Assembly: GCA_003439945.1 (NCBI GenBank)
Contig: QVRM01002197.1
Location: forward strand, 186,001 to 250,000
DNA: 64,000 bases
Direction of reading: 5' to 3'
Source: Dermanyssus gallinae
Taxonomy: Eukaryota > Arthropoda > Arachnida > Mesostigmata > Dermanyssidae
A model generated the notes under the pieces. It was not told where the DNA came from. It did no database searches and saw only the letters and a program-made list of their open reading frames with translations. The position numbers and the translations under genes are program-made. Positions 1 to 13,385 of this stretch are shown here, piece by piece. The first letter of the stretch is position 1; each line of letters opens with the position of its first letter.

Positions 1-1853
1 GATGGGGTCATTGGCAACAAGGCCGCTATCGCCACGAATCTCGCCATTAACCGGCTTGAGATAACTTAGGTGCATACTAAATGCTGGCGCAGCATTGCCC
101 CGGCGTACTTGAAACTAACATAGAGCATACCAAGAGCCATCGTCTATTTACAACAGCTCGACACACATGAAAACGTTGGCGGTTTGTCATGTGATTATGT
201 GAAATGTCAAAAGTGTCTGATACCATCTTAGGCACGTACAAGCGTATTACACTATTAAAGCGTTGCCGTTTATTAGGTGCAGAAGACGTGATTGCTGCTT
301 CCGGTCGCTGCTTTCTGATGCTACGTTTTCAATGTATGACCCTATTCGGAACAAAAGAAAAGTCGAACGAAACGCATCATAACATCGCATACAAAAATGC
401 GCCCTAAATGCGAGAATTCCAAAGGGACACACTTATAAGTTAGGCTTGGTACTCTTTGTCACATTTCCTAATAGCGGGTTGCAAGCCATCCTTGTCGCCA
501 CAATAATTAATAGCCTAAGCCTCTCATGTTGCATTAACGCCTGCAAATAAATCAAGTAAGACCGAGCCCGCGGAAAGAAGCATAAAAGAACAATTCTAGG
601 TGTGAGCTAGACCAAAATCATGGCTTATGATTATTATTATTATTGTTGTTGTTGCTGTTGTTGTCTCCGGGGCGAAGTTATTAAAGTTGCGTAAGCATTA
701 CGTCCTCGTATTGTGGTGTCCCCACCACTGGCAAATAAAGGGGTTTGTCTTTAAACGTATATGACGTCTATCACCAGAGCTGCACACAATTACAAAGCTA
801 AATTCAATCTAGAAAATAGCTCCTAACGCCTCGTAAATTGTGCATAACATAGTGAACCCTTTGAGAGAGTAAGACGTATGAATGAAATACTCTGCTCAGC
901 ACATACTCATGTCTGCTAAATTTAAGATAAATGCAGCATGAATAGACTTACTGGTATATATCGAATAGCAATTTGCGCTATGGACAGTGGTTTGGCGAAT
1001 ATAGATAGATTGGTATACAAACGACACCTAGGCGGCTAGAGTATTGAAGAGCTTAATTTGCAAATGGTCCAATCCAAGTCGTCGTTTATTTGGCACGGCC
1101 TCGACGGACGCGTGTCGAGTTCCTTCTTCCGTTGACTCTGCGTCTCAGCAAAGTTCACACACACACACATACATTCGGCCAATTGCACGGCCGAAGTAAA
1201 TTGAAGTTAAGTAGAGGAAGAAGACAAAAACGCACTGCTCTTTCCACTGCAGTACGAGAGCGACAGAATTCGTCACGAAGCTCTGAGTGCCAAGTTCCCT
1301 AGGGCACGATGATACAATTACACCCTCCGCCCCCTTCCGCCGACCCAACAAACGGGGGTAACATCTCTCTTCATATCTTTCGCGTTCTTCTAAGCTGTGT
1401 CTTGTCGGCGTCTTCGACACTAGCCTTCTTACAACTCGACGATGTATGCATGCGCGAGGTGTACACAGCTAACCTAATGGAGAAGAACAAACCGAGCCGA
1501 GCGAGACAAAGAGGCAATGCTGAGGGGTGCAGAGAATGAGAACCAAAAAAACAAGGGAACTAGAGAGAGCGTAGGTCCGAAAAAGGAAGCGTTGATTATT
1601 GGAACAATTTCCCGGCCATTGTTGCCACGACTATCGCCACGCTGTTTCCAATACTATTACTACAGCTTCTAGTGCTTGTCCAAAGGGCACCCCAATCACA
1701 CAAGGGGAGGTATGATTGGGGTAGTCATCCAGAAAGACAACACAGTAACAACAGCAAGGACTCCGATGGCAACAGGAACAACAACAGCAGCATTAACAAC
1801 AAAAGTAACATCAGTAATACTGTTTGCATGCGCAACTGTGCCATAACTGTTGT

Positions 1854-1854
<1 letters not shown>
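1..1854. other. AT-rich DNA without recognisable genes
   Basis: Short open frames only. A small (ATT)n(GTT)n tract lies at about 628-662. Nothing else was recognised. Confidence 0.7.
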
Positions 1855-1887
<33 letters not shown>

Positions 1888-1965
1888 TTCATCATCATCA
1901 TTCTGGAGATACAGCTTGGGGTGTCTACTGTGTTTGTTATATATATATATATATATATATATATA
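1855..1965. repeat. (AAT)n and (TA)n arrays
   Basis: (AAT)11 at about 1855-1888 is followed by ATC repeats and (TA)14 at 1938-1965. Confidence 0.95.
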
Positions 1966-4198
1966 CTATATATAATTGTATTTAATTCATAACGGGGTTT
2001 AAGCAATTGGGATGTCTTTTAGATTGTGGTACCTAAAAAGCCCTGGAAGAATCTTACAACAAATAGAGTTAAATTAAATTATTAAAAGAGCTCTTAGAAG
2101 AGCAATGTTGCCAGCAAAACTGGAACCATGGAGCCTCGAACTAGACAACTAAAAGGAGACCTGATGGCGTGACCAAGCAAATTATGGTCTCATGGCAAGT
2201 GCTTAGCCTGAAATGCTACAGTGTCGTGCATCGTAGCTTCTTCGTATCTCAGCCATAGCTTTGTCAGCACAGAATTGGTAGCACGTCTAACCGGAAAAAG
2301 ATGTAAATACGCAAATCTCAAAAACGGTCTTCACTTCGTACCGGTAGCTTTCTAAACATTGGGACATATTAGCAGTGAGATAGAAAAATTCAATCAGGAA
2401 TCTGGCCCAAAGAATGCAAGCAACGACAGGGGACCTAGCGCGAGAGAGAATATATGAGACAACTTCTGTCTCTCGCGGTGTGTAGAGGCACTGCCGCTTC
2501 TATAATCGGCGCCATGGCATCAGCAGCAAAATAGCACTTGATTGAGTCGACGCGACACGTTCCAACCTCACAACTGATTTGTAAGGGCACCTTTCCACAA
2601 TTTCTATTGACAGCTGATTAGGATGATAGTGGTGGTGGCTGCAAGAAGAAGAAGAGGTTGTTGTTACTTTATCGGCCGGTACTTCCGTCTGTTTCTGTCT
2701 GGTCATGACAATTCAATCCATCTGTCCCGTCTATCTATATCTCTGATAAAGCAGCAAGTTGCTTGACACCTATGTAGCTAGTCTCAGCCGGCCAACCCTT
2801 ACCTCAAATGACCGCTTCTAAATACGCATCTGAAGCCGGATCCGACGACCCGCCGCCAACACAAGTTAGGCCGGCTTTTGCTTTAGGCATGGCTGCGTAA
2901 CGTTCGTGAAGTCCAACAAAAAGTATCCGACACAACCACAGCGGTGAAAACGTCTACGAAGTCCTCTGTACACGAACCGCGGCGCTTTTTGCTCTCGTCG
3001 CTTTCTGCTCCCTTTGCTTTTTTGCTCTCCGCCATCTCGCCGCCATTGTCGTCCGGCACAGTCGCTCGCTTGAGACCCCGCGGTCACGGGACTCCGCTTC
3101 AACACGACAAGGTCAAACATTGTGACAACACAATGCAGCGTGTTGTGCTACGACTGCGTTCACTGCAACGCCTGGTGGCCCCTGACCCACCCCCAAACCC
3201 CTTGGTTGCGAGCTGCGCGTGCTCCTTGGCTTCGGCTACCCCCAGCCAGCCAGCCAGCCAGCCAACCAGCTCACCATCGAGTTTGTTCCTATCGCACCAC
3301 CCCCGTCGTCATCCGCCTCCTTAGCTCACCAACTCATTGCTGCTGCTGCTGCTTCTGCTGTTCTTACTTGCTTGGCTTTTGCTTTTGCAAAACGTCCTGG
3401 CAGCCTTCAAACAGGGCGTTCGTGCATGCCGAGGAGGATATAATGGCCACCCATCATACCCCGTCTTTGTGACGGCCTGACAGTATCCGAAGTGCGTCTG
3501 GCTCCTTTTCTCTACTCTTCCTTCCCAACAGTGCTGTGTGAGGTGGAGGAAGAAAGACTGCGCTCAGTGAAGAGAGCAACGAGACGACAAAGCAGGCACG
3601 GTAACGACCACGGTCAAATAGTTGAAACGCGAGTACGTGGAGAGCAGAAATCTGAGAGGTCACGACGTATGTTGCGCATTAATCACACCCGCTTGCAGCC
3701 ACAGCAGCGGCAGCAGCAGCTCGTTCAAAGCAGCGAAGCGCAGACCACTAACTCACATTTTCCTACTGAATGAACCGGCTCTCAGTCCCATACAACAAGC
3801 CGCGTGCAGGTCGTTGGTGCCGTCTTCACCAACATGGCGTGTGCATGGTTGCATGCACAAACTCCTATGTATATATATATATATATCTATATATATTAGA
3901 AGCAGTTGACCTGGGGCGTATTCTAAGGCTAAGTATAAGTTTTGATTAAGGGATGGCGTGTGTTTACCGAGCATAAAAGGTGCTTGACGGAAAAGCGCAG
4001 TTGCTTATGATTACCCGAAGACTGTACAAAAAAGACGTGTAGGCATAGCGACCGTAGCAAAGCACTTGCAAAAAGTGCGCCAAAAGGAGCAGATAGATAC
4101 TCTTGGTCTAGCGGTGTTCTAATTACTTGATCTCACGGAAAAAAATTACGTTTTGAAGCAACAAAGTAAACCTTACTCATCAAATGGCCGACGTATGT

Positions 4199-4202
<4 letters not shown>

Positions 4203-4234
<32 letters not shown>
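4203..4234. repeat. (TA)16
   Basis: A pure dinucleotide run. A shorter TA-rich stretch lies at 3869-3896. Confidence 0.95.
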
Positions 4235-4236
<2 letters not shown>

Positions 4237-5471
4237 ATAGATATATCTACCTTGAGCACATGTAAAATAGAACCTCGACAGAAATGCTACACTAAACCCT
4301 GTTTCTCCTATCTATACATTAGCGCTGCAGCTGTAGGCTAGTCCTCTGTACTAGGATACAGCTGCAGTATCTCTCCTTAATCTAGAGAAAAACAAACGTG
4401 CTTCTCTTTTCTCCTTTCTATTTTAAAGCCAACGGAGCGCCGGGTCTAATTACTGGATGGAACTTTTGAAAATCATAGTTTCCTTTATTATTAAGACAGC
4501 GCGTTTGAATGCAAGCCATTTTAAGTGAATGACTCACCTCAATCAGATTGGTAGGAACTATAGGTTGGACCATAGGCTTGCCCAAGTCATGCAAATGTAA
4601 GTCCTGTTTACCGTCCGTCTTATGCGTCGTTTAGCATTGTTGTTATGACGAAGCAACGGAGTCTCTAACCGTTTGAAGCCTCATCATATACACGACGCAC
4701 ATGCATAATGATTGTTTTAAGTCGTGCGTGCGCATTTGTAGGTGTATCAAATATTTGCTCGATTTTGGCTCAATAAGCAGACGTGGACGCAATCGTGACA
4801 TGACGATTCGGTTGCTTAGTAAAGTCATACTAATCCCGCCGATCTACGTCGGTTACCGAGTTGCTCATTCTGCGTAGCACTGTAGTTCGTAATACTCAAA
4901 CAATGTCGCCGTGTTATCGCCTTGTTGTCGTCATTTGAGAGTTAACGACGACGGGCCAACAACCTGTATGCAAGGTCCAGCTTTTGTTTCGATTAGATGA
5001 AACTCTACCCAGAGGTCCTCTTTTTCGCAAACATACAGGTGGGTCGTCTATCTCTGCCAAAAATACTACATCTAGTTGTAGCGCTTCTAGGCTATGTTTT
5101 ACTTTTGCGACTACGACTACTGCTTTCTTGTGTGTAGATGTGTATGATTGCTTTCGGTCCGCTACCACTGAGGCATGTCCCATGGACAAGCATGACCCTA
5201 TGCGCTACGCAGGGCACATGTCTATGTCTGGCCCTGACCAAACATGGACGATCTTTCTACTGTTAGGTGATGCATGCATAACAAATAGGGTGCAACAACA
5301 ACTGATCGTATGGGGCTATCAGCCAATCTCTCGGCTGAATGGCTGTGTGATGTCGGCGATGCAGCTGGAGGAATTTGCACCACTCGTCAACAAGGGCCCG
5401 AGCTCTTTAAGGTCTCCACGTACATATACAAATACTGTATATAATTTGCCTTAATAATTGTAGTTACATTT

Positions 5472-5474
<3 letters not shown>

Positions 5475-5518
<44 letters not shown>
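5475..5518. repeat. (TA)22
   Basis: A pure run that leads into the duplicated block at 5518-5623. Confidence 0.95.
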
Positions 5519-5519
<1 letters not shown>

Positions 5520-5623
5520 CACTTCCGTACGTGTATATGTATATTATATGGGACGATATATATATATATATATATATATATAACACTTCCGTACGTGTAT
5601 ATGTATATTTATATGGGACGATA
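5518..5623. repeat. Tandem duplication including a (TA)n run
   Basis: ACACTTCCGTACGTGTATATGTATATT(T)ATATGGGACGATATA occurs twice (5519-5560 and 5582-5625), separated by (TA)13. The second copy has one inserted T. Confidence 0.9.
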
Positions 5624-7693
5624 TATTCGATACAGCCGCTTCGTCTGTGTTGCAATGTCAGACATGACAAAGAGGCCGGTCCATAGTTTTGGCTTCCACC
5701 AATACTGTCGCTGAGTTAGCAGGATGGCCACATTCTATTGCGGTGTTCGAAGAGAGAACAGTTTGCTTTGTTTTCGTTACCGTACGTATTGCATAACCTT
5801 CGAGGCCATGTCAGTCCGTCACTCCGACGCAGGCTTGGAGTGGATGTATGTGGTCTACTGAGGACGGAACTGACACGTCAGCAGATTAAACCAACTTTTG
5901 ACCCCCAGTCTACGTCAACCAGCCACGTCCCTTTCTGACGCGTCGACCTGAATAATACGCCAGTAGAAGGTTTGTCTCAAACCGACCAGAGTCAACATAG
6001 AAATGAGAGTATGTCTACGTTACGCCGGCATAGATGAGCAAAGCTAGAAAACTTTTCCGCCTATGAGGTTTCTGTTGTTTTAACACTTGCAGTGTCATAT
6101 AAATACCATAAGTGTATATTCGGACTCGAGGTATTTTCAATCAAAATTAGAGAATAATGAATGGCGGCAACTTGCTGGCCTGAACTCTCGTCGGATTGAA
6201 ATCTGGTGCTGCTTGATTCTGTGGAAGCACTATTCATACGTTTATTATTGCAAATAAATAGGGCTTCAACTACGGCGGTAGTAAGAGACTGAGGCAACAT
6301 AGTCAATACAACACACAGAGTTCTGCTTTCCTTTTATCCTTGTTTTTGACTCGCTTGCTCTTCTTTTCCACTCCTTATCATGTTTTAGTTTTTGCCCATA
6401 TGTGTATTACGATTGATGCATTTTGCATGCAGATAATTAAGCAGTAGCAGCAAGCAACAGCAGCAAAATAGCTAAAAAAATCGGTTAAACGCGCGGATCA
6501 TGCGAAAATGCTAGCCAGCCCCTGTCGTGGTAGTGCTGTTGATAATAGCAATTAGTCTTTTATATGGCTTCCCGAATAGTAGCTGTTGTTGATTCAATTC
6601 GGCTACTTACGCGGCTTTGTCGGTAGAGGCGACCACAAGCGTACCATGTGCACGTTTAGCTGGGCGAAATTGCTGGAAAATGTAGTTAATACACGGAGGA
6701 AGCTTTATGCCTATAGCGAACGCCATGTGGTCTTTCAGCACCGAGCTCTGATTGTCGCCTGCTTGTGCACGTGGACAGTGAGTCACTAACCAGCGGGCAA
6801 CTCCAGTCACCTACAAAAGGCAGCAGCTGAACAAAGAACTAAATAATCTGTTTATGTATGCAAAGCTTAGATTCATTGACAAGTTTTCAAGTTTTTTCAA
6901 TATCGCACGAATATCGACTGGTCCGACTCTTCCGGTGCAATCTTTCTAAATAGTTGTAAATCAGGTTACAAATATTAATTAGAAGAAAAGACAATCAAAA
7001 CAAGGTGGTGATTGTCGCGGTGGCAACGCTGCTGGAGAAGGAAACGATCCAGGTGCCGGAACGTGGGAGTTGTGTGACAGACAAACTAACAATATTTGTG
7101 CAAACAAGGCAGACAAGATAGCAGAATCGCGGCTATTTCGTGGGCTTTGCGATGCTGCTTAGGATGCTCGTATCTGTATTGTTAGTCATCTCTCTCTATC
7201 TTTTCGGCCGTTTTCCGCAATACGGTTCTCCTCTCCCTCTTGGGCTCGCTGTTTCGCCTGTTGTTTCCCTGGAAGGAATATCTACCATCAAGAAAGAACT
7301 GGGGATCAACCACGCCAAGACGCATGACATCGACAACTACTACGACAACTATGAAACGATCCCTGAGAACAATACGAATCCCAGCGGCAACGGTTGCTGC
7401 AAGAGAGTTGCGGCACCCTATGCTGAGGGGCAACTCATTAGGGCGACAGCTGGCCTATGTTCGGAGCTACCGGTCTGGAGTTGGGCGTTGACTTTTTTCC
7501 GCGCCTTAGTTAGTCCTTTGTCAGTGCACTTTGCTCATCCCGGCGGCCAGGCATCCTGACTCCTACTCTACGCGAACGATCATTATTGCCTGTACAACAA
7601 ATATTCAGACTTCTCTGTTTTTCGTATACTGCCAATGTAGGTAATCAATGCCACCATATTACGCAGATTGCGTGCACACGTATATACATGTAA

Positions 7694-7696
<3 letters not shown>

Positions 7697-7749
<53 letters not shown>

Positions 7750-7757
7750 ATATATAA
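7697..7757. repeat. (TA)n, interrupted
   Basis: TA units with one TACATG interruption, just before the inverted repeat at 7765. Confidence 0.95.
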
Positions 7758-7764
7758 TCTTTTG

Positions 7765-7910
7765 CCTCGTCGGCGACACTATAATGGGCATAATATCGAT
7801 GCGTTACTGATGATTTGGTTTGGTATATATATATATATATATATATATATAACAAACCAAATCATCAGCAATGCATAAATGTTATGCCCATCATAATGTC
7901 GCTGATGAGC
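7765..7910. repeat. Long inverted repeat around a (TA)14 core
   Basis: Two arms of about 60 bases (7765-7824 and 7851-7910) are reverse complements with roughly ten mismatches. They share GATGATTTGGTTTG, ATGGGCATAA and CGACA. The loop is (TA)14 at 7824-7851. It could form a cruciform and may be a foldback or MITE-like element. Confidence 0.85.
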
Positions 7911-8759
7911 TGTGTCTTAAGGAGGATATCGGCAAAAGATTCCACAGCTGTTCACATCTAATTAGGCAGTCTTTCATTGAGCTGTTTGGACACCGTTGTA
8001 TTGCTAGTAGATCGGACTGATGTGTCTGAATCAGACCCGTACGTTACCCTAAACCACGGTCAATGACAAGGTACTCAAGGACAAAGCGAACGAAAATAGG
8101 CCAGTTGCCAAAGAGGATGGCCCATGGTGATGATATGAGAATACGATGGCTTCTCCAACTGCTGGCTGCACTATATATGGTCTTGGCAAGCGTCGGGCGG
8201 GAGCTATGCGGCACAAGGAATGATGCGACGTCAGCACTTACGGTTGATCGCGCAGTTAGGGGTGAGCCGACTATCGTAGAGTTATGCGCGTCGCTTTCTT
8301 TCTATCTGGATCTTGCGACGCGACGAGAAAGGAAGTAATCGAGCAACTAATCATCCAGCATCCAAATAGAAAACATGATTCATCGCATCGGCATCGAGCC
8401 CACGGCGTATAAGACTACGATCGCCGGACATCCTGCCGGACATTGCTATGGCTGGTTTGCTTAAAGGTAGAGTAAATGACATCTGGTAGGCTTTCATCAC
8501 ACAACACTAAAAGAAGATGGTTTGATTGAGCCTAGAACTTGTCCTACGAAGCCTGACACGCCATCTTTCCAAAGTTGCATGAGGCTAAGCGGTTTGTGTC
8601 GCGAATTGGAGAAAACCTTTTAAACGGTCATCTTCACCACGCCGGTCCGCCTGCGCCAAAACCTACCCTATCTGCTTATCTTATACGAGCCTTTTTTTTA
8701 TTTATAGGACGTATCAATTTTTCATTATGCTTACACTTGTTGTCACCCTCGCCACCACC

Positions 8760-8820
8760 AACGCTAACTTACCATGTGATGTCACCACCAGTCGGTGGCA
8801 TCACACGGTAAGTTAGCGTT
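8760..8820. repeat. Inverted repeat (27-bp arms)
   Basis: AACGCTAACTTACC(A)TGTGATG(T)CACC at 8760-8786 is complementary to 8794-8820 with two mismatches. Outer pieces CCGGTCCGCC (about 8643) and GGCGGACC (about 8829) may be a further nested pair. A (TA)17 array follows at 8839. Confidence 0.8.
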
Positions 8821-8833
8821 TATGGTAAGGCGG

Positions 8834-8838
<5 letters not shown>

Positions 8839-8872
<34 letters not shown>
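8839..8872. repeat. (TA)17
   Basis: A pure run following the inverted repeat at 8760-8820. Confidence 0.95.
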
Positions 8873-8874
<2 letters not shown>

Positions 8875-11003
8875 TAATGCTGTCAGAAGGCAACATCTAT
8901 TGGTGCCACCAGGTTAGTGAGCTCTCAGAACACGCTTGCCTCTGCCAACGATAATGTAGAGGCTCTCTGCAACCAAGCATCCGCAAGCTCCGGGGGCGTT
9001 GTCTTTTTAACTTTGCGTGACAAGATAGTTAAGTGAAGGCCATGAAGGTTTTCCGCAGCGGAAGGTCTGGCATATATAGGGCCCTGCTTGTTGAAAAATG
9101 AACAACTGATGAATGCCTGATGACCGGTAGGCGTGCCAGTATGAGGCGCTTCCTTTCTTCAGTCTCTTACCAATCACTTTTCGGAGAGTAATGCTTAAGC
9201 AAATACCAGAGGGTTTCTTACGCCGGGTTGCTTAATCCACGTTAACAAGCTCTATTATCGGCTAAGCTTAGGTGTTTTGATAGTAAGAATGATATTGCGG
9301 CAGCGCTTTGCCAGCGCCATCTATGTTTTGCCACTTCGGGCGGAACAGAAGTTGCAGTCCATTCTGCCCGAGCCTTTTTGCAGTGTTGCAGGGCCTCGAC
9401 AGTGATGGTTACATTAGATTTCCGAAACGCTAGCGTCCGAAGGGACATCTTACTGAGGTGGTCCGCCACTGTTTTGTTTGTATAACAAATGAGCGGTTGA
9501 CTCTTTTTGGGCCCTCCTCGTGGTTTTTTCTATCTAGATTACAATGTTCTTGGCGAGAATCTCCCAAGCATACTTAGCGCAAAGGTGGTACAGTTATCGA
9601 CTTGGGCAGTGTCGACGGTATATTGCGTTCAGCGGAACGCAGGTGAATGTGAGGTCACAGCTCACAGCTATGTCACATCTCACGAAGGGGTCGCGCTGTT
9701 GTATTTAAGGGGTGCAGTTGACCTTTTTCGGGGCTGTGGCCCACTGGCGGACTGTGGCTTGTTTTGGCTAGGGCCATGCTTTTCAGTTGACAAATTGACA
9801 CACTCACCTAGAGGCGTTAACCTGTTCATATCATCGGGGGTCTTGCTAGAGCAATTAACCGGACTTAACCCAGGCACCTTAAAGTTGATATTGAATTTAA
9901 GGTTACCTCATGATGCAAGGAAACAAGTAGTGCTTCCAATCTTACTGGGCTGATTGGATTTACTTTGACGCTGTCATGATGGCAGGATCCGTAATTGTGT
10001 CAGTCATGAATTAAATTGCGAACAAGGTTAACGCTTTAACGAATAGTGAGGAGCGTTGTAGTCCAAAAAGTGACTGAAAGCTTGTTGTTCTTCTCAGAAA
10101 CATATAAAATAAATAGAATTCCTTTCCAGAGTACAAACCTAACCAAAATGATTGAGTGAGCCCTTTGCAAGATTTTTTTATTTTGGTCAATCGAGCCTCT
10201 TCCGTAACAGAAAGAGCTAGGCTTCGATCTGTTAGCAGTCAGGAGTGCCGGAGCCTGATTACAGGTATTACCTTAATTCAAAAATTGGAACGCTTATAGA
10301 TGATAAGAGTGCGGGCCGGTGAGCACGTGGTTTCGTTTCTAATTACATGTTAATTTTTGAAGCAATGAAATCTGCCGGCTTCCCATATATGCTGGAACCC
10401 GCGAATCCTTTCAGATACGACGTTTAACAACATCATTGCTTTACTCTGAGCCCCTTTGAGGGTGGCCGCGTGCTTCTCTGGAGTGCAACTGTGACTCATT
10501 AAACTTCAAAGATGAGTGTAGGCAGGAAACACTCAGGATTTAGCTGCATGCACAAGTTGTGTTCGTCGGCGTTCGAAATGATAGAAAGCCCTGGTCCTTT
10601 TACACATACGTTTATTCAGCGTGCAGGCAAACATTTTATTTCTTCCGCGAGAGACTTGAGATCATTAGAGCCTTTACGCCAGAAACTGTCATTAAGTATG
10701 TATACAACAGGGAAATGCTGCACCCGTTAGGAAGATATTTTTGAATCGGACTAACCCCGGGTTAGACAATTTAAGATCACGCGTTTGCCAGGAAAGAACT
10801 GTTTACTCCAAAGTAGACAAACATTCTAATAATAAAAACATGATTTATATATGAGAGCCCTGCAATTTAGCATTGTTCTAAGTTTCTGACCCCTTTAAAG
10901 AAGTAGAAAGTCTCGAGGCGAGAAAAACTTTACATGCCGAATGTTTTTGCAGCCACATCCGCTAAAGGCGCTAAACACCCAATAAACAAAAGATATTGCG
11001 CGT
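8873..11003. other. Non-coding stretch with one anonymous 148-codon ORF
   Basis: The plus-strand frame at 9507-9953 has balanced composition but no recognised domain. It could be a decayed element. Nothing else was seen. Confidence 0.5.
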
Positions 11004-11007
11004 TATA

Positions 11008-11030
<23 letters not shown>
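11004..11030. repeat. (TA)13 abutting SINE-A
   Basis: It directly precedes the T run of SINE-A copy 1. The partner array is (TA)20 at 11246-11285 on the other side. Confidence 0.95.
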
Positions 11031-11038
<8 letters not shown>

Positions 11039-11232
11039 TTAGATTTAGATAGATTTTAGATGCCCGTCTACGGTTTTTCATGTCATGGCTATTTTTGAAT
11101 TCACTCCGGCATTTTTATTGTCTACATTGGAAACCATGCAAACCAATTTAAGAGTGGCCGGTCTGGGTCTCGAACCCAGTCCTCCCGAATACAAGGCAAA
11201 AGCTTTGCCACTAAGCCATCTTGCTCGGTAAT
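11031..11232 (-). mobile_element. SINE-A copy 1, tRNA-derived, between (TA)n runs
   Basis: Read on the minus strand this starts CCGAGCAAGATGGCTTAGTGGC (A box GGCTTAGTGG) and continues to GGGTTCGAGACCC (B box). A tRNA-unrelated body includes ATTAGCCATGACATGAAAAA-like sequence, and the element ends in an A-rich tail, seen as ten T at 11031-11040. It lies between the (TA)n arrays at 11004-11030 and 11246-11285. Related copies are at 28.9 and 58.5 kb, with a 3' fragment at 34.0 kb. Confidence 0.9.
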
Positions 11233-11239
11233 ATATGCA

Positions 11240-11287
<48 letters not shown>

Positions 11288-11898
11288 AAGGTTTTGAGAA
11301 TTCAGCCGCACAAAGGCCGAGGCGACGAAACGCATGCTGAATGACACACTAGCTAGAAGTGGTCTATAGTTTTGTGGAGGGGAAATAACGTCTAAGTGCA
11401 CGGTGTCTTCAATAACATCAACCTTATATTTTCTCAAAACTCTATAAAGTCAGTACTTTGCTTTAATGATGTGTATGTAATGAATGAAAAACGAATGGAG
11501 TCGTATGGCGATGATCTCACAGAGAGTCAACCGTGGCGATTTCGGTCGCAACAAGGCGTACACCGACTGGATTGATATTAAATAATTGAAGTACATTCAT
11601 TTTACTTCCTATGTATATCTTTGATCTTGAATGCTCTGATGGCTACTCTCCGTCGAAGCATTAATGAAAATATCTACGAAACATTTCTCTCGCACTATAT
11701 ATAAATATATATATGACTGTTGCCAAGAACACGCTCTTAGAGTGCACTTCGCTGTGCTGGGTGTTAGCTGGCATTACGCGAGCTCTGTCTGCGATGAACG
11801 CACATGATGACAACACACCCATGTATAGACAGCACGGGCCCCCTCATCTAGCAGCCGCTGTGGATACATAGGAGAGCAACCTGAACGCTGTGTCTTAA

Positions 11899-11938
11899 TT
11901 CTCCTATTTTTGGATTCGTTCTCCTATTTCTGGATTCG
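11899..11938. repeat. 20-bp tandem duplication
   Basis: TTCTCCTATTT(T/C)TGGATTCG occurs twice back to back with one difference. Confidence 0.95.
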
Positions 11939-12956
11939 TTCGATTAAACATACCACTGACAAACGGCATATTCAAGCAGCAACAGGGCTGTGGCAGTATT
12001 GTTCGCACACTTTTGTCACGTTCGATTGTTTCATCTGCTCACCACCACGGCATGTCACTGACTCAGCACTCGGGTACCATGACTTCTAGCAGTGCATTAA
12101 CTGAGTCGACTGTTTTAGTACTGCTAATTCTGCTCTCTGTAGCTCTGCTACGTTTCGACGGTCTGTCAACCCCTCGTGTAGGCACTCCTCGAGAGCCACG
12201 AGTTCTGGTCTATGGTCCACGGTCTATTACTTTCGCAGAACTTATCTCAGAAGCAAAACTATCCAGCCATCACAAAAAAGTCATGCAGCAAGCTCTACAA
12301 GTCAAGCAGCCCTAAAGCCAGGCGGCCAGGTAACAAAACGTCAAGAATCTGGCGGAAAGAAATCTCAATGAGCAAAACAGCACTGTGCGCCACCTTCGGC
12401 AAGGGGCAAAAGACGACAACTGTTTTTCTCACTGCGTGTTCGCGTAGTCGTAGCTACAATGGCTTTACCAACGACGCCCGCTGCCCATCAGGGTTTGTCT
12501 TCACTAGATCATCAGAACTCTACCAGTTTGACGTTCGTAAATTAGTCTTCAATTGGTAGACTGCTTTGAGTAAGCACAGCACACTGTTAGCGCGTCATCA
12601 ACGCAACAACAGGTAGCTGTCGATGGTGTCGACGACCTTATTTGTTTGCAACCACTCTGTTTGACATATAAAACATAGTTGCATATGCGACAATGTCACG
12701 GTGTAGTTAGCTTTTACGGTTTATCATCTACGCTGTTCTTGTTGTTAGCGGTACGGTTACTGATACTGTTTTTGGAGTGGACATCCCCGTTGTTATGACA
12801 CATGCTCGCGTGGTGGGCTCATGCGGTTGCTCGTGTTGTTACAATACATACTGTATCGTCACGTGTGGACATGTTGCTCTGTTTCTTGTTAATGTTATTA
12901 CTGTAATGATATGGACAATGCATACACATTAATGATAATAATATAAGCGTAGTTTT

Positions 12957-13170
12957 TTGTTGTTGCTGTTGTTGTTGTTGTCGCTGTTGCCGCCGTTGTC
13001 CTGGTAAATGTTGTTATTACTATATTGCTCTTGCTGCTGCTGTTGGTGTTCGCTATCGTTGTTGCTGCCGTGGTTGTTGTCGTTATAGTCGTTGTTGTAG
13101 CTGCTGCTGCTGTTGTTGTTGCTGTTTTTGTTGCTATCGTTGTTGTTGTTGTAGTTGTCAGCGTCGTCAA
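12957..13170. repeat. Imperfect (GTT)n/(GCT)n tract
   Basis: About 210 bases of GTT, GCT and GTC triplets. Open frames here encode only poly-leucine, poly-valine or poly-threonine and are treated as artefacts of the repeat. Confidence 0.9.
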
Positions 13171-13385
13171 CGACGATGGACGATTAACAATGTGTGAAGA
13201 AAGAAAAGAATGAAGAGAAGCGAACAGAAAATATAGGCTTGGCTAGACGTCCGAACATCGGGTCATCGATCACGCGAACGCTCCGATAAAACAAGCATTT
13301 TCGCCTACTTCCCACGATCGCAGCACCAATTCTAGTCTAGTAGTTAGTGGGCAGACGTTATATTAACAATCAAAGTACTACGCCT

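Larger units (their letters stand above)
1966..7696. other. Non-coding stretch, some longer anonymous ORFs
   Basis: A GC-richer patch at 2940-3450 holds a (CAGC)n run (3241-3264) and C/T-rich sequence. The longest frame, 4984-5454 plus (156 codons), has no motif, signal or splice context I recognise. Confidence 0.6.

Noticed and set aside
4984..5454. 156-codon plus-strand ORF
   Set aside because: No domain, signal peptide, splice context or repeat pattern recognised. Length is within what chance gives in 64 kb, so it was not called a gene.
7583..7878. Ile-Tyr repeat ORFs (YIYIYI) here and at about 30 other places
   Set aside because: (TA)n translates as alternating Tyr-Ile in two frames; these are not proteins.
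9507..9953. 148-codon plus-strand ORF with balanced composition
   Set aside because: Neither strand gave a recognisable domain. A minus-strand reading was faintly reverse-transcriptase-like (KKPSGI.LS) but too weak to claim.
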